Notes: a model not told the origin generated them from the letters alone. DNA of 6,784 nt from Candidatus Poribacteria bacterium (GCA_027296925.1 JAPUIP010000092.1:1-6784), one strand, 5' to 3'. Shown: positions 1-6,160, counted from the stretch's first letter. A program made the numbers and translations.

Positions 1-649
1 CACCTATGTTGCCAGGCTTAGGCTGCAATGGAGAGATGCGCGAGCAAATCACAACTAAAATTGGGATAAAAGCGGTGCTCATACAGCCTGGCATTTTCCA
101 GATGGGAAGCGACCCCAGCGAAAAAGGATATCGGTGGTTTGAGGTACCTAAACACCAGGTCACCCTTACCAAGCCCTTAATCACCCTGTAGAGGGCGTCA
201 GTTGGAATGATGTACAGATTTTCTTGCAAAAGCTCAACGCGATGGGGCCTGAGACTTATAGACTTCCAACAGAGGCGGAGTGGGAATATGCGTGCCGGGC
301 CGGGACGACAACGCGATATAGCTTCGGTGATGATGAAAGCCTGCTTGACGAATATGCCTGGTACGAAGAAAATCGCGAAGGTATTCACCATCCTGTAGGG
401 GAGAAAAAGCCTAATCCATGGGGGCTTTATGATATGCATGGGAATGTCTGGGAATGGTGTAGCGATTGGTATGAGCTCTATTCATCAGAGCCAGTGGTGG
501 ATCCGCAAGGTCCTGAAACTGGTCCAGCTCGTGTGCTTCGTAGTGGGTATAAAGATAGAAATCTTCACTGTGCGATTCGCTATTTTGAGCGACCAACCGG
601 AAAAGGGGTGAATATCGGATTTCGTGTGGTGATTGAGCCTAAGAAGTAA
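1..649 (+). pseudogene. SUMF1/formylglycine-generating-enzyme-fold protein, broken by internal deletion and frameshift; 5' end may lie outside the window
   Basis: Two reading frames together spell one SUMF1/FGE-fold (FGE-sulfatase domain) protein. The first frame runs from the window edge (ATGs at 6 and 36) and gives the typical opening VLIQPGIFQMGS, then a Glu-Pro-x-His-x-Val-Thr-Leu strand (EVPKHQVTLTKP), ending at a stop at 189-191. Homology resumes in another frame from about 179: NHPVEGVSWNDVQ, the block YRLPTEAEWEYACRAGTTT, then GLYDMHGNVWEWCSDWY, and finally NIGFRVV before TAA at 647-649. Family members normally have 25-30 residues containing an E-V-T motif between these parts. An out-of-frame deletion near 178/179 therefore seems to have removed about 80-90 bp. 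The C-terminal block has one Cys (LHCAIRY) where true FGE has a catalytic Cys pair, so even the ancestor was probably not a sulfatase-activating enzyme. SUMF1-fold proteins are widespread in environmental bacteria, often secreted or fused to regulatory modules. The upstream part, possibly with a signal sequence, is not visible. The family call is firm; the physiological role is unknown. Confidence 0.85.
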
Positions 650-723
650 AGCGAAGTAGACAGTAGTGCCCGGTCTGTATTGCTTGCAGAGCATCGACAA
701 AAACGAGGCTCAGTTTTATCAGA

Positions 724-1521
724 ATGCTGAACTCCACCCAAACCCTTTCTCGATTCTACGAATGGTTCCGTTCCGTAAACGGCTTCTCATGGTGGACATT
801 TGCCATTCTCTGTTTCGCCGTCGGTTTGGGGATTTTTCTTCGGTTACAGAGCCTTCCTCTGTTGGAAGGACGGTATTTCCTGGGCACGGACGCCTATCGT
901 TTTGTTCGGCAATCCCAGCAAATCCTTCGACATGGGGCGCTGCCCTCGCACGATGAAATGCGAGCCGTCCCTTTAGGCAAAGATAACTCCTACCAACTCA
1001 CCTTTTATCCATACGCTCTTGCCTATACTTTCCGCCTATTGAAACTGTTGTTGCCGCGTCTCACACTTGAGAAGGCCGCTATCCTTTATCCAGTAATCAC
1101 CTTCGGCTTTATTTGTTTTGCTTTCTTCCTGCTTGTTCGCCACCTCACCGAGGTTTCCACGGCACTCTTTGCTGTGTTGGGCTTGACCACTGTTCCTGAT
1201 TTTATTCCGCGAACGATGGCAGGTTTTGCAGATCGCGATGCATTGACGCTACTGCTCTTCTTGCTCGCAATTTTGCTCTACTGCCAATCCTGGCGAGTCA
1301 ATACATTCTTCAAAAAAGGGTTGCTAGTAGTGCTCTCAGGAGTGATAACAGGGCTCTTGGGGCTCACCTGGATTGGCGTTGGGGTGCTGACAATGATTAT
1401 AGTGGTTTTGAATGCCGTGTACTTTTTAACCAACCTCTTTTCAGCACGTCAAGTTAATATCCGTTCCAATCCCCTCCCCTCGCATGGTACTCACAAAGTC
1501 ACCGAAACCGTCAATCGATAG
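724..1521 (+). pseudogene. N-terminal fragment of an STT3/AglB-type oligosaccharyltransferase, 3'-truncated
   Basis: The 265-residue frame starts like a polytopic STT3-family oligosaccharyltransferase, which transfers lipid-linked glycans to Asn in the membrane. A first hydrophobic helix lies at about residues 24-42. It is followed by the first external loop with GTDAYRFVRQ (Asp56, the first acidic catalytic motif). Further membrane segments lie at about 92-110, 120-138, 145-158, 173-187 and 202-232. The second acidic motif is clear: RTMAGFADRDAL, Asp170-x-Asp172. GLTWIG at about 216-221 is also typical of the family. Family members usually have 600-900 residues with a WWDYG-type motif in a C-terminal globular domain, and none of that is present. 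From about base 1441 (residue 240 on) the residues are only the antisense of the carbamoyltransferase remnant. The native gene therefore stops there and the last 25 or so codons are accidental. No convincing Shine-Dalgarno precedes the ATG. It cannot be a complete enzyme. STT3 is uncommon in bacteria outside some proteobacteria and several uncultured phyla. Confidence 0.8.
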
Positions 1522-1959
1522 GACCGCCGCGCGATCAAAAGGCGATACGAGAAAGCTACTGGCAATGTGGGCTTTATGGTGTTCAACGTTGTGAATTTGG
1601 GCGCGGAGACTTGATGTGTAGGTATTGAATGTCTCGCAGAGTTCCCGCTCCACACCGCGAATCTTCCCAGCGTTAGTCAGTCAATCCTTCAGCAGGCTGA
1701 AACGGGGGCGGTGAGAAAGCGCAAAAATTAGCTTCTTGTATAGATGGACACTCGGATCGCGCGAGATGCCGATATGGTCGAGGTCTGCGAGCGTAATGCC
1801 GGCGGTTTCCAAACAGTAGCGAATTGACTGCCGGGGAAATCCGGCCCAATATTTGATCCGGTTAAAGCGTTCCTCCTCAACGGCAGCGAGGAGCCTCCCA
1901 TTATGAATCAAGCAAGCAGATGCACCACCATGGTAGGCATTAATGCCGAGAATGTACAT
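1441..1959 (-). pseudogene. Carbamoyltransferase (NodU/CmcH/TobZ family) remnant: in-frame stop plus missing 3' part
   Basis: Reading from ATG 1959 on the minus strand, the protein opens with MYILGINAYHGGASACLIHN, then AAVEEERFNRIKYWAGFP, the typical start of O-carbamoyltransferases with the YrdC-like/Kae1-like fold. A good Shine-Dalgarno (GAGG, 5 bp spacer) supports this start. Codon 93 is TGA (1681-1683), yet the same frame continues as family sequence: LTNAGKIRGVERELCE, then HNVEHHKAHIASSFLVSPF and LSIDGFGDFVSTM. His127, His131 and Asp150 have the spacing of the family's metal-binding set. The TGA probably replaced an Arg codon (CGA to TGA). Homology then fades at about 1441-1460, where the frame meets TGA and the opposing STT3 fragment. 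Family members have roughly 550-600 residues, so over 400 are missing. Such enzymes carbamoylate sugars of nodulation factors, antibiotics or surface glycans from carbamoyl phosphate. The neighbouring STT3 fragment suggests a glycan-modification locus, but that is inference. The gene is almost certainly inactive. Confidence 0.85.
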
Positions 1960-2040
1960 GAAATCCTCTAGCGAGTTTGTGAAAACAGGGGTAGGTTGGG
2001 ATAGGCTCTCAGAAATTTCGGCGGGATAAGCATATCGTCC

Positions 2041-2071
2041 ATTATATATAGGGTCCGCTCGTATATTACAA
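2041..2071 (-). promoter_or_regulatory. Possible sigma70-like promoter for the carbamoyltransferase remnant
   Basis: On the minus strand, TTGTAA (2066-2071) is followed after 17 bp by TATATA (2043-2048). An overlapping TATAAT at 2041-2046 has a 19-bp spacing. The element lies about 85 bp upstream of the ATG at 1959. The -35 matches consensus at only four of six positions and the region is AT-rich, so this is a weak prediction. Confidence 0.35.
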
Positions 2072-2145
2072 TCGCGGAAAAGATTCAACCGAAAACTTCA
2101 ACAACAGGGGGGATGAGACCACGAGAATCAAGCAGAATAGGAGTG

Positions 2146-2171
2146 AAGCGGTATGTTTAAACATACCGCTT
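2146..2171. repeat. Perfect 26-bp palindrome (arm AAGCGGTATGTTT), possible terminator stem or protein-binding site
   Basis: The arm AAGCGGTATGTTT is followed without a gap by its exact reverse complement. In RNA the stem can extend by two G-U wobbles and one G-C pair. It starts 25 bp past the stop of the 179-aa gene on the minus strand and lies upstream of the next minus-strand promoter. It is thus placed where a terminator for the three-gene cluster would be. The minus-strand tail after the stem is CACTCC and not a U-run, so it is not a classic rho-independent terminator. A dimeric-protein operator is an alternative. Confidence 0.6.
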
Positions 2172-2195
2172 TGCGAGTGAAAACGAAGTGGGGAT

Positions 2196-2735
2196 TCAAT
2201 CTGTCGGATCCGGATCCTTTTGAAGCGCTTTCTGATAGAGTGCAGTTCCGTAGAATTCATAGGAGGCGGCTTTGTCCGGAACGTCGGTCAAGTGCACGGT
2301 AAACCGAGCCGGCACCCCGTTTTCTGGCAGATAATCCCGGAAAAAGTTACGGTAGCCTTCGGCATAAGCCTGTCGCAGCCGCTCTTGCTCTGCCGCGTAG
2401 CCGGCCGGATCTACCAGCGGATTCGGGGATTTGGGTTGGCAACCGAAGGCGTGTATCTCAATGAAGTCTACCTTTTTTAGAGAGTCGCAGATGCCGGCGT
2501 CTCGCAGCCACGCCTCCCAACTTTTGAAGACCAGCGGAATCTCCTGCTCCGGCTCCATCGAGACCAATTCATCAAGGTTCAACACACCTTTCGCGGAGTA
2601 TCCTCCCGTCAAGCCGGCAAAATAAATCTTCAGATCCCCATCCGGTAACTCCTCAGTAACCAAAGCTGACAATACTGGATGATCACCGTGGTAGTAATAA
2701 GTCAACTTCCCGCGCTTCTTGACGTTAAACGCCAT
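2196..2735 (-). CDS. Uncharacterised 179-aa protein, last gene of the CBM9 cluster
   Basis: I do not recognise a family. The start is the ATG at 2735 because GGAGG lies 8 bp upstream; the frame extends 11 codons further without a better start. The product is soluble-looking, with no signal peptide or membrane segment. Visible features: a basic, aromatic N-terminus (KKRGKLTYYYHGDHP, about residues 6-20), a Gly-rich stretch FAGLTGGYSAKGV (about 39-51), a Trp-rich segment FKSWEAWLRDAG (about 69-80), and DFIEIHAFGC (about 90-99). A long amphipathic helix rich in Ala, Glu, Arg and Tyr follows at about 112-135, then FTVHLTDVPDKAASYEFYG. The C-terminus is charged (DPDPTD). It lies 40 bp downstream of the small membrane protein gene on the same strand, so co-transcription with it and the CBM9 gene is likely. 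The palindrome 25 bp past its stop may end the transcript. The strong Shine-Dalgarno and complete frame indicate a functional gene; its role is unknown. Confidence 0.75.
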   Translation of the reverse strand: MAFNVKKRGKLTYYYHGDHPVLSALVTEELPDGDLKIYFAGLTGGYSAKGVLNLDELVSMEPEQEIPLVFKSWEAWLRDAGICDSLKKVDFIEIHAFGCQPKSPNPLVDPAGYAAEQERLRQAYAEGYRNFFRDYLPENGVPARFTVHLTDVPDKAASYEFYGTALYQKALQKDPDPTD

Positions 2736-2775
2736 TACAGATTCCTCCAGAGGAAATTTACTGCGCAAGCTATAA

Positions 2776-2973
2776 TTAGCGTTTCTCGACCCGTCTTCCT
2801 AAGAAGAAGATCAGGATACCCGCAAAAAGCGAGCCCATCTCCGTACCCATCGCGCCGCTCTCACTCAAGCCGGAGGGGTTCACGCATCCAACGTATAAGC
2901 CGACCCCTAGAAACGCCATGCCTATAAATTCTATCGTTTTGCCTACAATAAACACGCTTTCTCCCCATTCCAT
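2776..2973 (-). CDS. Small two-helix membrane protein, 65 aa
   Basis: A short reading frame encodes two hydrophobic segments: about residues 6-29 (VFIVGKTIEFIGMAFLGVGL) and about 46-60 (GSLFAGILIFFLG). They are joined by a loop with Asn-Pro-Ser-Gly and Ser-Glu-Ser-Gly, and the protein ends in the basic tail RRVEKR. This architecture predicts a helical hairpin in the inner membrane with a cytoplasmic C-terminus under the positive-inside rule. Similar short proteins with a G-x-x-I-F-x-x-G-R second helix are common but unnamed in environmental bacteria; that likeness is from memory. The ATG at 2973 is chosen, but neither it nor an in-frame TTG at 2979 has a clear Shine-Dalgarno, so translation may depend on the upstream CBM9 gene, which ends 47 bp before it. 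The next gene begins 40 bp after its stop. No function can be assigned. Confidence 0.65.
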   Translation of the reverse strand: MEWGESVFIVGKTIEFIGMAFLGVGLYVGCVNPSGLSESGAMGTEMGSLFAGILIFFLGRRVEKR

Positions 2974-3020
2974 AGACAACCGACTTCAAGGGTATCGTGT
3001 GGCATACTGCTGCCTAGCAA

Positions 3021-3725
3021 CTAATAAAGGCTCTTGATACGCCCCCACGGCATCGCTTTCTGATTCTGATTTAGCTTCAGTTCTGCTGTAAATACCAGGT
3101 CTGCAAGGTCATCTGATCGCGTTTGTCCCTCCGGCGCCCAAGTGAACCGATGGTTCAACTGCCCTTGGTCAACGTCATTATAGTAAATGCCGAAACCGAT
3201 GGTTTCCTCATTTTTTGTCGGTGTGTACCCCAGGTTAAAACTTAATTCACAAGACTGCCCATCACTTGCCCAGGCAATCATCATACGTGAAGAGGTAGAC
3301 TGGGGTGCGTCTTCTCCAACAGGAAGAATGTAACGATATAGATCGCTTTTGTGTCCTGTATGATCTATGTCAAGATAGAGCTCCAAGCGATCTTGAAGAG
3401 CGAGCTTTTCATGATGCGTCTCAATTTGATCATCCGTCAATTGAACCGCCAGGTAGAGAAATCTATTGCGCCATACCACAGCAAAAGTCCCTTTGAAATC
3501 ATCCGAATCCAGCCAGCGCCGGTCTTCTTTAACTTCCTGCTCTAGTTTGGCCGGGATTGCCTCTTCCCACGCTGGATCGTCAAGGAACCCATCAACGTTT
3601 GGGGCAACCTCCACCAACTTGGCTCTATATTGGAAATCAAGACCTGTTTCTGGATCTATGATCCGTGCAAAGCTCATGTTCACTGCAATCAGCATGACCA
3701 CTGTACATAAGAAAAACTGTTTCAT
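3021..3725 (-). CDS. Secreted CBM9/DOMON-like carbohydrate-binding protein
   Basis: The 234-residue product begins with a classic Sec signal peptide: Lys2, hydrophobic core at about 4-15, and cleavage expected after Ser-Phe-Ala20. The mature part matches a family 9 carbohydrate-binding-like (DOMON-type) beta-sandwich. It has VDGFLDDPAWEEA (about 44-56), the strand pair VVWRNRFLYLAVQLTDDQ, then DRLELYLDID, and near the end a FTWAPEGQTRSDDLADLVF segment. This pattern (V-D-G-x-x-D-x-x-W, then L-Y-x-A-V-x-x-x-D, then D-x-x-E-x-x-x-D) is characteristic of the group. No catalytic domain is fused, so it probably acts as a periplasmic or extracellular glycan-binding protein, though the ligand cannot be read from sequence. 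Its ATG has a good Shine-Dalgarno (AAGGGAG, 5 bp spacing). It heads a minus-strand cluster behind a near-perfect promoter, which suggests solid constitutive or repressor-controlled expression. CBM9-type fold calls are reliable; the function is inferred. Confidence 0.8.
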   Translation of the reverse strand: MKQFFLCTVVMLIAVNMSFARIIDPETGLDFQYRAKLVEVAPNVDGFLDDPAWEEAIPAKLEQEVKEDRRWLDSDDFKGTFAVVWRNRFLYLAVQLTDDQIETHHEKLALQDRLELYLDIDHTGHKSDLYRYILPVGEDAPQSTSSRMMIAWASDGQSCELSFNLGYTPTKNEETIGFGIYYNDVDQGQLNHRFTWAPEGQTRSDDLADLVFTAELKLNQNQKAMPWGRIKSLY

Positions 3726-3769
3726 AAAATCTCCCTTCTTTCATAAATTTGGTTAATCAAACTGTTTGT

Positions 3770-3798
3770 AGTATACTGGCATGGATAGTAGGTGTCAA
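3770..3798 (-). promoter_or_regulatory. Near-consensus sigma70-type promoter of the CBM9 cluster
   Basis: On the minus strand, TTGACA (3793-3798) is a perfect -35 box. It is followed by a 17-bp spacer and TATACT (3770-3775), which differs from the -10 consensus at one position. Transcription would start near 3763, giving a leader of about 38 nt before the ATG at 3725 and its AAGGGAG ribosome site. An 11-bp inverted repeat, CAAACTGTTTG (3758-3768), sits exactly over the expected start point and could be an operator, which is speculative. Confidence 0.7.
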
Positions 3799-3887
3799 GA
3801 AAAAAGCACCTGTTCCGTAGATCTGAGTAGCGACTACCACTGACTGTTGGTCTGCGTTTGGGAAAGTTGCCGGAGACAAATAATTCC

Positions 3888-3917
3888 TGTACATCTTCAA
3901 CAGATCTGATGTATAAT
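3888..3917 (+). promoter_or_regulatory. Putative promoter of the thiO-DUF72 unit
   Basis: A perfect TATAAT lies at 3912-3917, with TGTACA (3888-3893, four of six matches to TTGACA) 18 bp upstream. The predicted start near 3924 would give a leader of about 55 nt before the TTG start at 3980. The -35 is weak, so an activator or another sigma factor could be involved. No TPP riboswitch signature is visible in the leader. Confidence 0.45.
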
Positions 3918-3935
3918 CGATAAGAGTTACGTGGG

Positions 3936-3959
3936 GTGCAGACGCTTGCTCTTCTGCAC
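3936..3959 (+). repeat. Leader stem-loop just upstream of the thiO ribosome-binding site
   Basis: GTGCAGA (3936-3942) and TCTGCAC (3953-3959) are exact reverse complements around a 10-base loop. The stem lies between the putative -10 box and the Shine-Dalgarno at 3966-3974, so it would form in the 5' leader about 6 nt before the ribosome site. It could affect translation or mRNA stability, or be chance. Confidence 0.45.
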
Positions 3960-3965
3960 GCCGGT

Positions 3966-3974
3966 AAAGGAGGT
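3966..3974 (+). promoter_or_regulatory. Strong Shine-Dalgarno fixing the TTG start of thiO
   Basis: AAAGGAGGT is nearly fully complementary to the 16S anti-Shine-Dalgarno and lies 5-6 bp before the TTG at 3980. This decides the start: TTG is immediately followed by the Rossmann-fold N-terminus, and no ATG or GTG offers similar support. Confidence 0.85.
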
Positions 3975-3979
3975 AAATC

Positions 3980-5089
3980 TTGGGCGACAACAAAGCAGAT
4001 GTGATTATCATTGGCGGCGGCGTGATCGGTTGCGCGATTGCCTATAACCTCGTCAGAGCGCAGGTGAAGCCGCTGGTTATTGACAAAGCCGATGGTGTCG
4101 GTAGAGAAGCGTCATGGGCCGGCGCTGGAATTTTGGCATCTCACGCCTCAACACGAGAGCCGTATGCGGAACTTTGCCGTGCGAGTCTTATGCTCTATCC
4201 TGCGTTGGCGGAGGCGTTAAAAGCGGAAACCCACATCGATATCGAATTTATTCAGTCTGGCTCAATCGCTTTATGTCTTAACGAAGAGGAGAAGCGAGGG
4301 TTGACAGGATTAGCAGAACGTCGGCGAGATCGCGGTTTCTCTACAGAAGTCCTGACACCAGAGCAAGTATGGGAATTGGAACCTGCAATATCGAGCGCTA
4401 TTGTTGGGGGAATTCGCTTTCCCTATGATGCCCAGGTCAGAAATCCCAAACTGGTGAAAGCACTTGCAAACGGGGCAGCACTGTTGGGAGCGGAATTTCT
4501 ATTCGGGAATTCCGTCACCGGGTTCTTACGAGAAGGCGACCGTGTCATCGGCGTTGAAGCTAACGGAAAAGCATACTGCGGGGACACGTTCGTGATTGCC
4601 GCGGGCTGCTGGTCTGGCAAAGTTGCGGCTATGCTCAACTACTCACTGCCGATTGAGCCGGCACGTGGACAGATGGTGTTGGCCGAGACAATGCCACCGA
4701 TTTTGCGGCATGTCGTCGACGGGCTTGGCGTCTACCTCGTTCCCCGATCCGATGGAAAGATCCTGATTGGCGCGACCGTCGAATTCGTCGGCTATGACAA
4801 ACGAACGACGCTGGAGGGCACGCGTCAGATAATCGAGGCGGGCGTCGCATTGCTGCCTGAGCTTGCGGACAAAACGTTCGTACAGGTATGGGCAGGATTA
4901 CGGCCTTATACGAAGGGCACCCCCTATCTTGGAAGGTTGCCCGGTATCGACAACGTGATTGTTGCATCTGGGCATTTCAAGAACGGCATTCTACTCGCAC
5001 CGATTACGGGGAAGCTGATCAGTGAACTCATTACGACGGGAAACCCCTCGATGTCGCTGGAACCATTCCGTCTTGAACGCAATGGGTAA
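3980..5089 (+). CDS. thiO: FAD-dependent glycine oxidase-like protein (ThiO/DadA family)
   Basis: The 369-residue protein is a complete member of the DAO family of flavin amine oxidases, of glycine-oxidase length. It has an N-terminal dinucleotide-binding site VIIIGGGVIGCAIAYNL (GxGxxG at Gly12, Gly14, Gly17), then the acidic end of the second strand (VIDKADG, about 34-40) and the FAD-contact segment EASWAGAGILA (about 44-54). The C-terminal part has VWAGLRPYTKGTPYLGRLPG (Arg308 fits the substrate-carboxylate Arg of the family), followed by ASGHFKNGILLAPITGKLI, which closes the FAD site. ThiO oxidises glycine to iminoglyoxylate for the thiazole half of thiamine, releasing hydrogen peroxide. 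No other thi genes are nearby and no TPP riboswitch is visible, so a sarcosine- or D-amino-acid-oxidase-like substrate is possible. Translation starts at TTG with an excellent ribosome site. It is followed 73 bp later by a DUF72 gene, probably in one transcript. Confidence 0.87.
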   Translation: MGDNKADVIIIGGGVIGCAIAYNLVRAQVKPLVIDKADGVGREASWAGAGILASHASTREPYAELCRASLMLYPALAEALKAETHIDIEFIQSGSIALCLNEEEKRGLTGLAERRRDRGFSTEVLTPEQVWELEPAISSAIVGGIRFPYDAQVRNPKLVKALANGAALLGAEFLFGNSVTGFLREGDRVIGVEANGKAYCGDTFVIAAGCWSGKVAAMLNYSLPIEPARGQMVLAETMPPILRHVVDGLGVYLVPRSDGKILIGATVEFVGYDKRTTLEGTRQIIEAGVALLPELADKTFVQVWAGLRPYTKGTPYLGRLPGIDNVIVASGHFKNGILLAPITGKLISELITTGNPSMSLEPFRLERNG

Positions 5090-5162
5090 TGCGCAATCCA
5101 GCCCAAGCAGACTGAACGGTGAGCGAACTGATGAAAGCAGAAACTCAGTAGCGGGTCAACTG

Positions 5163-5966
5163 ATGACGCCATTAGAACAACAGCAAGGCATATTTCTCGG
5201 TACATCGGCGTGGACTCATAAGGATTGGATCGGCAACTTTTACCCGCCCAACTGTTCGCCCAGAAATTATCTCGTCGAATATGCAAAGCGACTCCCAACG
5301 GTAGAAATTGATAGCACGTTCTACGCCATTCCAAAAGTGACCACGGTCAAGGGATGGAAGGCAAAGACGGACGACCGGTTTGTATTCGCCGCAAAGTTTC
5401 CGCAGCTCATCACCCATGAAAGGCGGTTGATTGATTGCCAGGATGAAGTGACGATGTTTTTAGACGTTATGACGTATCTCGACGCGAAACTGGGACCGCT
5501 GCTCTTACAGTTTCCGCCCGGCTTCCGGATCGAGTCGTTTAATGTCCTCGCGCGATTTTTGGAGCAGCTTCCCCAAGGTTTTCGCTATGCCGTTGAGGTA
5601 CGTCATCCTGGTTGGATCACCGACCGTTTTTTCGAGCTGCTGCGATCTCACCGTGTTGCGTTTGCGCTGGTCGATTCGCCGTGGTTGCCGCGACAGGCAA
5701 TGGCGACGACTGATTTTGCCTACCTCCGTTGGCTGGGCGATCGGTGCGCCCCTATGGAGGACTTCTCCAGGATGCGGCTCAATCGTAGTGAAGACCTGGA
5801 GTGGTGGGCCAAACGTATCAGTGAAATGCGAGCCCAAGGCGTCGATGCCTACGGCTATTTTAATAACCACTACGCCGGGCATTCTCCCTCGTCATTGCAG
5901 GAGTTCTTGGATCTTTATCAACTGAGATGCGCACAGCAAATCGACACCTCTGGCGACGTGGAATAA
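5163..5966 (+). CDS. DUF72 (YecE-like) TIM-barrel protein
   Basis: From ATG 5163 the product has 267 residues, the usual size of DUF72 proteins. Family blocks in order: FLGTSAWTHKDWIGNFYP (about 11-28, the G-T-S-x-W hallmark), VEIDSTFYAIP (about 47-57), FVFAAKFPQLITHERRL, LLLQFPPGF, YAVEVRHPGW, LVDSPWLP, YLRWLGDR and, near the end, YGYFNNHYAGHSP. The frame is open to 5022 and an ATG at 5082 overlaps the end of thiO. The homology begins right after 5163, and the upstream residues are low-complexity and unlike the family, so the shorter start is preferred. Its Shine-Dalgarno is weak (GCGGGT, 7 bp upstream), so coupling to thiO translation is possible. The biochemical role of DUF72 is not established; a sugar- or nucleic-acid-related TIM barrel has been proposed. 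The protein looks intact. Confidence 0.9.
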   Translation: MTPLEQQQGIFLGTSAWTHKDWIGNFYPPNCSPRNYLVEYAKRLPTVEIDSTFYAIPKVTTVKGWKAKTDDRFVFAAKFPQLITHERRLIDCQDEVTMFLDVMTYLDAKLGPLLLQFPPGFRIESFNVLARFLEQLPQGFRYAVEVRHPGWITDRFFELLRSHRVAFALVDSPWLPRQAMATTDFAYLRWLGDRCAPMEDFSRMRLNRSEDLEWWAKRISEMRAQGVDAYGYFNNHYAGHSPSSLQEFLDLYQLRCAQQIDTSGDVE

Positions 5967-6064
5967 GGAGCACCGGATAGGCAATTGATGATTCAACGGC
6001 TGATTTTCTCACTAGCGTAAGTTATGTTTATGGAAGTGAAGTCGTTTGTTAGGAGATAAAAAGA

Positions 6065-6160
6065 ATGACTCAGATTCAAGCCTCGATTTCAAAACGAGTG
6101 CGGAAAGTCGTTGAAGTAAGACATCAGTTCACAAAAAATAAATCTGTGGCGACAAAATGA
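6065..6160 (+). CDS. Small ORF of 31 codons, translationally coupled to the MNT gene
   Basis: An ATG at 6065 is preceded by AGGAG (6051-6055) with a 9-bp gap. It opens 31 codons ending in TGA at 6158-6160. That stop overlaps the ATG of the nucleotidyltransferase as ATGA, a hallmark of translational coupling. The peptide begins MTQIQASISKRVRKVVEVRH. It is strongly basic (many Lys and Arg, few acidic residues) and has no membrane segment. It may be a leader peptide setting the level of the downstream antitoxin-like gene, a small component of the module, or the decayed 5' end of an older gene. The peptide matches no family I know. The coupling geometry and ribosome site, not coding statistics, are the evidence. 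Confidence 0.5.
   Translation: MTQIQASISKRVRKVVEVRHQFTKNKSVATK

Noticed and set aside
2066..2260. 64-codon minus-strand frame with a hydrophobic segment
   Set aside because: It overlaps the end of the 179-aa gene in another frame, spans the palindrome and promoter region, and has no ribosome site.
3925..3979. TPP riboswitch in the thiO leader, suggested by GGGGTGC at 3933-3939
   Set aside because: The CTGAGA and CCTGATC core elements are absent, and the leader of about 55 nt is too short for the aptamer.
3757..4011. 84-codon minus-strand frame in the gap between the CBM9 and thiO genes
   Set aside because: It overlaps the thiO start and its Shine-Dalgarno, covers the CBM9 promoter, has no ribosome site and matches no known family.
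4635..4967. 110-codon minus-strand frame inside thiO
   Set aside because: It is antisense to the well-supported thiO reading frame, with Arg/Pro/Ser-rich composition typical of a shadow frame.
5542..5925. 127-codon plus-strand frame inside the DUF72 gene
   Set aside because: It is out of frame with the strong DUF72 homology and shows no family motif.
5967..6050. Terminator or promoter between the DUF72 gene and the small ORF
   Set aside because: No hairpin with a T-run and no convincing -35/-10 pair is visible; only short chance repeats such as TTGA...TCAA are present.
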